Shown: positions 1-6,768 of the stretch, piece after piece
Layout of the letters: each line of letters begins with the position of its first letter
Position numbering within the stretch: the stretch's first letter is position 1
Assembly: GCA_938021455.1 (NCBI GenBank)
Contig: CALIGP010000407.1
Span: 1-7,910, forward strand
Source of the DNA: an uncultured Lewinella sp.
Lineage (GTDB): Bacteria > Bacteroidota > Bacteroidia > Chitinophagales > Saprospiraceae
Direction of reading: 5' to 3'
Length of the DNA: 7,910 bases
The notes under the pieces: model-generated
What the model saw: the letters and a program-made list of their open reading frames with translations, nothing else
Databases searched by the model: none
What the model was told of the DNA's origin: nothing
Made by a program: the position numbers and the translations under genes

Positions 1-2320
1 TGGAATCAATGTAAATTTCCCGGGCGCTGGTGTTAGCCGTCCGGATGCTCACCAGGTCACGAGCCTTGGGGATGGAGAGAATATCCCCTTCTTTTAGGGT
101 TACATTGGTCACTACGGCGGGGTTCTTTATGGCATCATCCAGGTGAATAACTACATTACCGACACCGTCCTGTTCCCGGAAAAGGGTGCTTCCCGGAGGG
201 AAAGCCTCCCGCGTCAATCCACCAGCCTTATTGACCAGGTCCGTCAGTTTGAGATTGTCTCCGTCGAGGGCATATTCTCCCGGGTAACGGACCTCTCCGT
301 CCACGAAGACCGTTTGGATCAACTCAAACTCCGGAGCCTGGCGAACCACCAGGATATCGAAGGGTCGGAGTTCAAAATCCGGTGCGCTGCTGCTGACGAT
401 GTTGTAGTTATCGTCAATTTCCAGCGTAGCGGTCAGTGTTTGGGTAGGCTCATTCTGGGTAATTTCCAGGCGGAAGACATCGATTTTGTTGCGGGCAGCC
501 TGGAGTTTTAGTCCTCCGGCGAGGGTGAACAGGTCAGCTAGCCCCAAGCTGGGATCATAGCGGTATTCACCTGCTTCGCGGACTGCGCCGCTGATTCTCA
601 CCGTGAAGGGCTCAGCAAATCGCTCCTGGTTGTAGATGGTGATCTGGTCTCCGGGGGCCAGTTGAAGGGTAGCTGCATCCGCCAGTGGGACACGAAGGTA
701 TTCGCGCTCTTCCCTGTTGTTAAGTGGCGTTCTAATAATGGTGGCTTCGTTCCGGGCATTCGCCTTTGTACCTCCGGCGAGCAGGATGGCTTCTTCCAGC
801 GTTAGCCCTCCGTCAAGTGGGAAAGGGATGTCCAGCTCTTCGTCCCGTACCGCACCAGAGATGAGAATATTGCCCTGATCGATGAACCGGGTTTGCGTGA
901 GGATACTTAGCTCATCTCCCTTGCTCAGTAACATATCCATGGCACCTGCGTCCGCGCCCAGATCAACGCGTAGTAATCGTTTTGTACCATCCGGATTACG
1001 CCGCATCAGAAAGCCGACATCCCGGCGCGCGCCTGGCCTTACGCGGGCCTGTTCAACTAGTTTCCCAAGGGTTACGCCCTCCGTAAACGGGTATTTTCCG
1101 GGCAGGAAAACGGCGCCTTCTACGGAGACGTAATTCTCAATCGGATTTTCGATGACGGGTACATTCACCAGGTCATCATTCTTCAGTGCAAAATTTGGCT
1201 GTTTGGAAAGATCCACGGTGATGAGCTCAAGCTGACTGTCTACGTATCGGGTAACCCGAATGCTATTGGTTTCTGCCCGCGTCGTAGTTCCACCAGCAAA
1301 GCTCAGCAGGTTGGAAAGCGTTTCTCCGTCTTTGAGTTCATAGCGTAAAGGGCGCTCTACGCCGCCTTCCAAACGTACTATCTTCTTAGCCGCTGGCACG
1401 TAGATCGTTGCATTATTAGAGAGGAAAAAATCGGTTTCCTGCGTTGGACTCTTCAGGAATTCATAGACGTCAATTTCTTTACGATCCTTGCCATTAATCA
1501 ACTGAATATTTCTTACGGTGCCTTTCTCACTTGGCCCCCCGGCAGCCACTAATGCGTTGAATGCCGTATTGACGGACGATAGCGTGTAACTACCGTTATT
1601 TTCTACTTCGCCAAAGATATTAACCGTAATGGTACGAGCAGCCTGAACCCTAATATTGAGTTGGCCATCTCTAAAAGTATAGAACTGCTTTAGTCGATTA
1701 GCAATTAACAGACGGGCCTCTCCAAGGGGGATACCGGCTACGGGCATACTTAAACCGTTAGGTAATCGAATAAATCCATTATTATTGACCGTGAGGATAA
1801 AATCCGATTGACTGGCTCCAAAAATAGAAATAGCTATTTCATCCCCAGGTTTCAGGGGGTAAGTATCCGGTGGGATAACATTGTCCGAAGCACGGAAGAC
1901 ATCGAGACTTTTATCTCGAAAGAGTTGGTGCCCATAAATATCACTGGGAACAAGGTCTTCGTTGACGGCCTCAACGGTAACCTCCGAAATGGCTTCTTCC
2001 ACACTGGCACCATCTTCGACGGCTTCGCTAATCTCCAGGGCAGATTTCGCAGCAGCATCCTGAGCGGCTTTTTCGGCCGCCATTTTTTCTGCTTCCATTT
2101 CAAGAACGATAGCTTCCACACGTGGGCGGAATCGAGCTAATTCTTCCGAAGAAGCAGCAGCCAGATCAATTCCCTCAGCGAGTAGTCGACGATTCAACTC
2201 TTCCTGATCAATCTCGCGGGCGGCGAGCTCCTGGCGAATTTGGTCTGCTGTAGGCGCAACCTGGGCATACGAAGAGGACGCGCAGATGAGCAGGAAAAAG
2301 AATAGTAGATATTTATACAC
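1..2320 (-). CDS. SLBB-repeat polysaccharide export protein (Wza-like), 3' end cut by window edge
   Basis: This gene probably encodes the periplasmic/outer-membrane exit channel for the polysaccharide made by the upstream genes. The minus frame is open for 773 codons from a GTG at 2318-2320 to the window edge, so the C-terminus is missing. GTG is the first possible start after an in-frame TGA two codons upstream. Residues 1-19 look like a signal peptide: a Tyr-Lys start, a Leu/Phe-rich core and likely cleavage after SSSYA, before QVAP. Residues 21-125 are Ala/Glu-rich and probably helical. Residues 153-230 match a Poly_export domain (YPLKPGDEIAISIFG). Six SLBB-like units follow, starting near residues 232, 314, 397, 485, 573 and 668, with cores such as SGAVREAGEY and FVDGEVRYPGEY, and five carry an AGG turn. 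E. coli Wza is a lipoprotein, but Cys13 here follows Leu-Leu-Ile, a poor lipobox. The family call is firm; the channel role is inferred from the family. Confidence 0.93.
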   Translation of the reverse strand, partial: MYKYLLFFFLLICASSSYAQVAPTADQIRQELAAREIDQEELNRRLLAEGIDLAAASSEELARFRPRVEAIVLEMEAEKMAAEKAAQDAAAKSALEISEAVEDGASVEEAISEVTVEAVNEDLVPSDIYGHQLFRDKSLDVFRASDNVIPPDTYPLKPGDEIAISIFGASQSDFILTVNNNGFIRLPNGLSMPVAGIPLGEARLLIANRLKQFYTFRDGQLNIRVQAARTITVNIFGEVENNGSYTLSSVNTAFNALVAAGGPSEKGTVRNIQLINGKDRKEIDVYEFLKSPTQETDFFLSNNATIYVPAAKKIVRLEGGVERPLRYELKDGETLSNLLSFAGGTTTRAETNSIRVTRYVDSQLELITVDLSKQPNFALKNDDLVNVPVIENPIENYVSVEGAVFLPGKYPFTEGVTLGKLVEQARVRPGARRDVGFLMRRNPDGTKRLLRVDLGADAGAMDMLLSKGDELSILTQTRFIDQGNILISGAVRDEELDIPFPLDGGLTLEEAILLAGGTKANARNEATIIRTPLNNREEREYLRVPLADAATLQLAPGDQITIYNQERFAEPFTVRISGAVREAGEYRYDPSLGLADLFTLAGGLKLQAARNKIDVFRLEITQNEPTQTLTATLEIDDNYNIVSSSAPDFELRPFDILVVRQAPEFELIQTVFVDGEVRYPGEYALDGDNLKLTDLVNKAGGLTREAFPPGSTLFREQDGVGNVVIHLDDAIKNPAVVTNVTLKEGDILSIPKARDLVSIRTANTSAREIYIDS

Positions 2321-2339
2321 TTGTCATTCTTTACTGTGG

Positions 2340-2357
2340 AGAGGTGCAATCACCTCT
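2340..2357 (-). promoter_or_regulatory. Perfect 7-bp hairpin in the leader of the exporter gene
   Basis: On the minus strand AGAGGTG-ATTG-CACCTCT forms a perfect 7-bp stem with a 4-base loop. It sits in the 83-base gap between the dehydrogenase stop and the exporter GTG, ending 19 bases before the start codon. No U-run follows on either strand, so it does not look like an intrinsic terminator. It could be an mRNA processing or stability element, or a translation-control element, for the exporter. The inverted repeat is seen directly; its function is a guess. Confidence 0.35.
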
Positions 2358-2403
2358 TTGAAAATTATTCGTTTCGTAAACCGGCGGGGGTAATTCTAGC
2401 GGC

Positions 2404-3735
2404 TTATAGCCTCCAGAGTACTTCGCCTTCTTGTAGTTCTTCTCTTGAGTAAATTCCTTTGAGATCAAAAAGGACCATTTCTGGCTGGCTGATCTTGCGG
2501 AAGTAGTCTAAAGAGTAGTTACTGAATTTCTTATGAGCAACCGCTACAATGATGGCGTCATAACCTTCCCCGATGGCTTCTCTCATCGGGAGCTGATACT
2601 TTTCCATCAATTCTTTCGGGTCGGCGTAGGGATCTACTAGGTCTACACTAAGGCCAAACTCAGACATCTCCTGGATCATATCCACTACTTTAGAGTTTCT
2701 TATGTCCGTAACGTTTTCTTTAAAAGTCACCCCTAGCACCAGTACATTACAATCGTTAGGGTTTTTACCTGCCTTCAGCAGCAGTTGTACTAGTTCTTTG
2801 GCGATGAAAGCCGGCATTCCATCATTAATACGTCTTCCGCTAGCAATGACTTGCGGGTCATATCCCATGGCTAAGCTTTTGTGCAGCAGGTAGTATGGAT
2901 CTACGCTGATACAATGCCCTCCCACCAGCCCGGGCCTAAAGGGGAGAAAGTTCCATTTAGTGGATGCTGCATCGAGAACGTCTTGCGTATCGATCCCCAG
3001 CCTTCGAAAAATGATGCTTAGCTCATTGACGAAACTGATGTTTACGTCACGCTGGCTGTTTTCAATTACTTTGGCAGCTTCCGCCACCTTAATCGATTTG
3101 GCCTGGTAAATACCGGCAGTTATGATTTCCCCATAAATGCCGGCCACTACTTTCAGCGTGGGTTCATCGCTGGCGCTCACGACTTTGGTAATGCTGGTAA
3201 TGGTGTGTTTCTTATCGCCCGGGTTGATCCTTTCGGGAGAATACCCCACGGTAAAATCCTCTCCGAAAGTCAGGCAGCTTTCTTTCTCCAGAAGCGGTAC
3301 GCAATCTTCTTCCGTACAGCCGGGGTATACGGTAGATTCGTACACGACGATGTCCCCCTTTCGGAGGTGGCGCCCGACGCTGGCCGTGGCCCCCAACAAA
3401 GGCTTGAGGTTTGGGGTCCGGCTTTCGTCTACCGGAGTAGGCACGGCCACAATGTGGAAGTTTGCTTTTGCCAACTCAGAAGGGTCGGAGGTAAAGGTGA
3501 TACTGCGGTTATGGAAAGCAGTAGCCGGGAGTTCATTGCTGGGGTCAATGGACTGCTGCATTTTCTTCACCCGCTCCGAAGAGATATCGAAGCCAATGAC
3601 GTTGAACTTTGTTGCCAGTTCCAGCGCTAAAGGCAGGCCTACGTAGCCTAAGCCCGTGACGGATATTGACTTTTTCCTGGTTCTGAGCTCCTGTAAGATT
3701 GTGTCAGCGTCTAATGTGTCCAAAGTTTTTTTCAC
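2404..3735 (-). CDS. Nucleotide-sugar 6-dehydrogenase (TviB/WbpA type, probable UDP-HexNAc or UDP-hexose dehydrogenase)
   Basis: This cytoplasmic enzyme oxidises C6 of a UDP-sugar to the uronic acid in two NAD-dependent steps. The 443-residue length is normal for the family. The N-terminal Rossmann motif is GLGYVGLP (28-35), followed by VAVPTPVD (96-103) and YESTVYPG (132-139). The central helix carries AEAAKVIEN (218-226), with likely active-site Lys222 and Asn226. The catalytic cysteine is Cys275 in GGHCISVDPYY, and the C-terminal domain has LGVTFKENVTDIRNS (334-348). The block VGYSPERINPGDKKHT (163-178) is typical of TviB-like UDP-GlcNAc/GalNAc dehydrogenases rather than classic UDP-glucose Ugd enzymes, but the substrate cannot be fixed from this alone. 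The start is GTG at 3733-3735, with an AGGA-like sequence about 12 bases upstream and no better in-frame ATG. About 24 residues precede the Rossmann fold, slightly more than in many relatives. It follows the decarboxylase gene by 16 bases, suggesting co-transcription. Confidence 0.93.
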   Translation of the reverse strand: MKKTLDTLDADTILQELRTRKKSISVTGLGYVGLPLALELATKFNVIGFDISSERVKKMQQSIDPSNELPATAFHNRSITFTSDPSELAKANFHIVAVPTPVDESRTPNLKPLLGATASVGRHLRKGDIVVYESTVYPGCTEEDCVPLLEKESCLTFGEDFTVGYSPERINPGDKKHTITSITKVVSASDEPTLKVVAGIYGEIITAGIYQAKSIKVAEAAKVIENSQRDVNISFVNELSIIFRRLGIDTQDVLDAASTKWNFLPFRPGLVGGHCISVDPYYLLHKSLAMGYDPQVIASGRRINDGMPAFIAKELVQLLLKAGKNPNDCNVLVLGVTFKENVTDIRNSKVVDMIQEMSEFGLSVDLVDPYADPKELMEKYQLPMREAIGEGYDAIIVAVAHKKFSNYSLDYFRKISQPEMVLFDLKGIYSREELQEGEVLWRL

Positions 3736-3751
3736 GGATTTTATTTTTCCT

Positions 3752-4699
3752 TCAGATGCCGGAAGAAAGTTTTTGCTGAAAGTAAGGCAGTGTATTCCTT
3801 AGCCCCGTTTTTCGGTCTGTCTTGGGTTGCCAGTCTAATATTTTCTTTGCCAGGGAGGTATCTGGCCTGCGACGTTTAGGATCATCGACCGGCAGCGGCC
3901 GTTGATCAAGAAAGGCATTCGAATTACCCACCAGGGCCATGATTTCCTCTGCAAAAGCCTTAATAGTAATTTCATCACTATTGCCAATATTGACGGGCTG
4001 AGAGTAATCGCTCATCAAAAGGCGATAAATTCCTTCTACCAAATCATCAACATAGCAAAAAGAACGGGTCTGGCTGCCATCACCAAAGATGGTTAGGCCT
4101 TCTCCCCTAATGGCCTGGCTAATAAAAGCAGGTAATACTCTACCGTCATCAATACGCATTCTTGGCCCGTAGGTATTAAAGATGCGTACAATCCGGGTTT
4201 CCACCCCATGATAAGTATGGTAAGCCATTGTCATGGCTTCCTGAAACCGTTTTGCCTCATCATATACTCCTCTTGGGCCAACAGGGTTTACATTACCCCA
4301 GTATTCTTCATGCTGCGGGTGTACCAACGGGTCACCGTATACCTCACTAGTAGATGCAATGAGCATCCGAGCATTTTTTGCCTTTGCCAAGCCTAACAGA
4401 TTGTGCGTTCCCAAGCTACCCACTTTTAGTGTTTGGATGGGCATTTTAAGGTAATCGATTGGACTGGCAGGTGAAGCAAAATGCAGAATGTAATCCAACT
4501 CTCCGGGTACATGAACAAACTTGCTCACGTCATGGTGGTAGAAGGTGAAATCCTCTCTTGGCATGAGGTGGGCGATGTTATCCATCGATCCCGTAATGAG
4601 GTTATCCATACCAATCACGTGAAAGCCTTCCGCAATAAAGCGATCACTTAAGTGGGAACCAAGAAATCCGGCAGCGCCGGTGATGAGTACTTTTTTCAT
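3752..4699 (-). CDS. UDP-glucuronate decarboxylase-type SDR enzyme (UDP-xylose synthase family)
   Basis: Members of this extended SDR family oxidise C4 of UDP-glucuronate, lose the C6 carboxylate as CO2 and reduce the 4-keto-pentose to UDP-xylose. The 315-residue protein starts directly with the NAD-binding motif TGAAGFLG (7-14), so it lacks the N-terminal membrane segment of eukaryotic homologues and should be cytosolic. Family marks are HFASPASP (73-80), STSEVYGDP (116-124) with Thr117 and Glu119, the catalytic pair Tyr146 and Lys150 in YDEAK, NTYGPRM (175-181), GDGSQTRSFCYVDDL (206-220) and RRRPD (276-280), the region of the conserved substrate-binding arginine. No key residue is missing. 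The ATG at 4697-4699 is immediately before the fold and is convincing. The gene lies 59 bases after rfbA and 16 bases before a UDP-sugar dehydrogenase that probably makes its substrate. A UDP-N-acetylxylosamine-forming activity is an alternative given that neighbour. Confidence 0.92.
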   Translation of the reverse strand: MKKVLITGAAGFLGSHLSDRFIAEGFHVIGMDNLITGSMDNIAHLMPREDFTFYHHDVSKFVHVPGELDYILHFASPASPIDYLKMPIQTLKVGSLGTHNLLGLAKAKNARMLIASTSEVYGDPLVHPQHEEYWGNVNPVGPRGVYDEAKRFQEAMTMAYHTYHGVETRIVRIFNTYGPRMRIDDGRVLPAFISQAIRGEGLTIFGDGSQTRSFCYVDDLVEGIYRLLMSDYSQPVNIGNSDEITIKAFAEEIMALVGNSNAFLDQRPLPVDDPKRRRPDTSLAKKILDWQPKTDRKTGLRNTLPYFQQKLSSGI

Positions 4700-4758
4700 C
4701 GCAAAGTCGCAACTTCGGGCGACATCAGTAGTGCTACCTTATGGCAAATGCACAGAGT

Positions 4759-5622
4759 TTAAGTTAGCAAATTTTCCAGATACATTCCATATCCGCTCTT
4801 CTTTAGAGGGGCTGCAATTTTCCGCAATTGATCATCGTCAATGTAGCCCATTCTCCAGGCAACTTCCTCAATGCAACCAATCTTGAAATCCTGCCGCTTT
4901 TCAATTACCCGAACAAACTCCGCCGCATCGTGCAAGCTCTCAAAGGTTCCTGTATCCAACCAAGCCGTCCCCCGCTGCATTACACCAACCTCCAGCTCTC
5001 CCATTTCAAGATACTTTCGATTGACGTCGGTAATTTCATATTCTCCCCGTGCGCTGGGAGCAATATTTTTGGCTATTTCAGTCACCCTTTCATCGTAGAA
5101 ATATAATCCAGGAACAGCGTACTTACTTTTGGGACTGGATGGCTTCTCCTCAATGGAAATGGCCCTTTTCTCTTTATCGAATTCAACAACTCCGTACCTT
5201 TCTGGATCGTGTACCGGGTAAGCGAATACCCGCGCACCTGTTTCAAGTTTGGCGCTTTCTTGCAGAAGTTGACTAAGCCCTGCTCCATGGAAAATGTTAT
5301 CTCCTAGGATCAGAGCTGCTTTATCTCCACCGACGAAATCTTCTCCGATTACGAACGCTTGTGCTAACCCGTTGGGTACTTCCTGAATAGCGTATTCAAA
5401 AGTGCAGCCCAAATCGCTACCATCTCCCAGCAGATTTCGGAAAGCAACATTGTCTTCAGGAGTGGTGATTATCAATACCTCCCTGATGCCGGCAAGCATC
5501 AGTATAGATAAAGGATAATAGATCATCGGCTTATCATAAACAGGCATCAATTGTTTACAAACCCCACGGGTAATGGGATATAGCCGCGTACCGGAGCCTC
5601 CGGCGAGAATGATTCCTTTCAT
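4759..5622 (-). CDS. rfbA: Glucose-1-phosphate thymidylyltransferase
   Basis: RfbA (RmlA) joins dTTP and glucose-1-phosphate to give dTDP-glucose and pyrophosphate, the first step to dTDP-rhamnose and other dTDP-deoxysugars. The nucleotide-binding signature GGSGTRLYPIT is at residues 8-18, PVYDKPMIYYPL at 27-38, the metal-binding LGDNIF at 106-111, IEEKP at 157-161 and WLDTGTFESL at 221-230. At 287 residues it has the usual family length. I chose the ATG at 5620-5622 because MKGIILAGG is the conserved N-terminus. An in-frame ATG at 5662-5664 would add 14 residues with no family support. Neither start has an obvious Shine-Dalgarno sequence, which is common in Bacteroidota. The gene sits 83 bases downstream of rfbB, whose product acts next in the pathway. 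Confidence 0.96.
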   Translation of the reverse strand: MKGIILAGGSGTRLYPITRGVCKQLMPVYDKPMIYYPLSILMLAGIREVLIITTPEDNVAFRNLLGDGSDLGCTFEYAIQEVPNGLAQAFVIGEDFVGGDKAALILGDNIFHGAGLSQLLQESAKLETGARVFAYPVHDPERYGVVEFDKEKRAISIEEKPSSPKSKYAVPGLYFYDERVTEIAKNIAPSARGEYEITDVNRKYLEMGELEVGVMQRGTAWLDTGTFESLHDAAEFVRVIEKRQDFKIGCIEEVAWRMGYIDDDQLRKIAAPLKKSGYGMYLENLLT

Positions 5623-5705
5623 AAGAAGTAGAGTTTGAAATTGAGGTTTTTGAACGGGGCGCACATCGCAGGTGCAATGGAAGTTAAAGGCACAATGTAG
5701 GCCGA

Positions 5706-6764
5706 CTATCCATACATCTTTTCGTAATAAGTCTGGTAAGCACCACTAGTCACTCCGGTCATCCATTCCTCGTTGTCCAAATACCAGTCGATGGTTTTTG
5801 CTAAACCCTCTTCAAACTGCAGGCTTGGCATCCAGCCGAGGTCTTCCTTTAGTTTTGTTGCATCAATGGCATAGCGCATGTCGTGGCCAGCCCGGTCGGT
5901 AACGTAGGTAATGAGCCCTTCAGAAGCACCTTCCGGGCGGCCGAGCTTCTTATCCATCAGCTTACAGAGTAAGCGGATCAGGTCAATATTACGGTATTCG
6001 TTATGACCACCAATGTTGTAGGTCTCTCCTTGCTTCCCTTTGTGCATTATGTCATCAATAGCACGAGCATGGTCTTCTACGTAGAGCCAGTCCCTTACGT
6101 TTACGCCTTTACCGTAAACCGGAAGCGATTTGTTCAGCTTTATGTTGTTGATGAACAAGGGAAGTAATTTCTCCGGGAACTGGTAGGGGCCGTAATTATT
6201 AGAGCAATTAGAAAGAACGATCGGCAGCCCGAAGGTATGCCCCCACGCTCTTACCAAGTGGTCACTACCTGCCTTTGAAGCCGAATAGGGGCTACGCGGA
6301 TCGTAGGGGGTTTCCTCTACGAAAAAGCCCGTTTCGCCCAAGGAGCCGTAAACTTCATCCGTACTAACGTGGTAGAAAAGTTTCCCTTCGTAATTGTCCT
6401 TCCAGCTTTCTTTAGCGACCTGTAACATTGTAGCAGTGCCAAGAAGGTTTGTCTTAACAAAAATCAGTGGGTCCTCGATACTACGATCTACGTGGCTTTC
6501 GGCGGCCAGGTGAATGACGACATCCGGGGCATAAGTGGTAAAAACGCCCCGAATTTCCTCCAGGTCAGTAATATCTGCTCGGACAAAGTCATAATTAGAC
6601 TCCCTTTCAACGTCTTTTACATTTTCGAGGTTACCGGCATAGGAAAGAACGTCCAGGTTCACCACTCTGTAATTTGGGTACTTGTTCACCAATCTACGAA
6701 CAACGTGATTGCCAATAAACCCGGCACCTCCGGTTACAAGTACAGTTTTTTCGATCTTTTCCAT
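5706..6764 (-). CDS. rfbB: dTDP-glucose 4,6-dehydratase
   Basis: RfbB (RmlB) converts dTDP-glucose to dTDP-4-keto-6-deoxyglucose, the branch point for dTDP-L-rhamnose, dTDP-fucose and amino-deoxysugars. The 352-residue protein is an extended SDR with TGGAGFIG (11-18) for NAD, HLAAESHVDRS (85-95), STDEVYG (134-140) carrying the dehydratase residues Thr135-Asp136-Glu137, the catalytic YSASK (Tyr160, Lys164), SNNYGPYQFPEKL (188-200), NVRDWLYVEDH (222-232) and DRAGHDMRYAID (290-301). The Asp-Glu pair and the NVRDW block separate it from plain epimerases. The ATG at 6762-6764 follows the glycosyltransferase stop by only 4 bases (the junction reads TAATAAAATG), which indicates co-transcription and probably coupled translation. 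No rfbC or rfbD lies next to it here. Confidence 0.97.
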   Translation of the reverse strand: MEKIEKTVLVTGGAGFIGNHVVRRLVNKYPNYRVVNLDVLSYAGNLENVKDVERESNYDFVRADITDLEEIRGVFTTYAPDVVIHLAAESHVDRSIEDPLIFVKTNLLGTATMLQVAKESWKDNYEGKLFYHVSTDEVYGSLGETGFFVEETPYDPRSPYSASKAGSDHLVRAWGHTFGLPIVLSNCSNNYGPYQFPEKLLPLFINNIKLNKSLPVYGKGVNVRDWLYVEDHARAIDDIMHKGKQGETYNIGGHNEYRNIDLIRLLCKLMDKKLGRPEGASEGLITYVTDRAGHDMRYAIDATKLKEDLGWMPSLQFEEGLAKTIDWYLDNEEWMTGVTSGAYQTYYEKMYG

Positions 6765-6768
6765 TTTA

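Noticed and set aside
143..1133. Plus-strand ORFs at 143-511 and 882-1133
   Set aside because: They are antisense to SLBB repeats of the exporter, whose frame stays open throughout.
1808..2140. A 110-codon plus-strand ORF and an 89-codon minus-strand ORF (1852-2121)
   Set aside because: Both lie inside the exporter N-terminal region in other frames; neither shows a recognisable domain and the exporter frame is clearly coding through here.
3137..3646. Plus-strand ORFs of 169 and 141 codons (the second at 3205-3630)
   Set aside because: They are antisense to the Rossmann and central domains of the dehydrogenase, have low-complexity composition and show no family motif.
4706..4723. 5-bp inverted repeat (GTCGC/GCGAC, 8-base loop) just upstream of the decarboxylase start
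   Set aside because: The stem is short, the loop long, and no U-run follows; a repeat this size is expected by chance.
5082..5288. A 68-codon minus-strand ORF inside rfbA
   Set aside because: It is out of frame with a fully conserved rfbA sequence and has no recognisable content.
5623..5664. Upstream ATG that would lengthen RfbA by 14 residues
   Set aside because: The extension is not typical of the family, and the conserved MKGIILAGG N-terminus begins at the downstream ATG.
5623..5705. Search of the rfbB-rfbA gap for a promoter or terminator
   Set aside because: I saw no TAnnTTTG-type -7 element and no stem longer than about 4 bp followed by a U-run.
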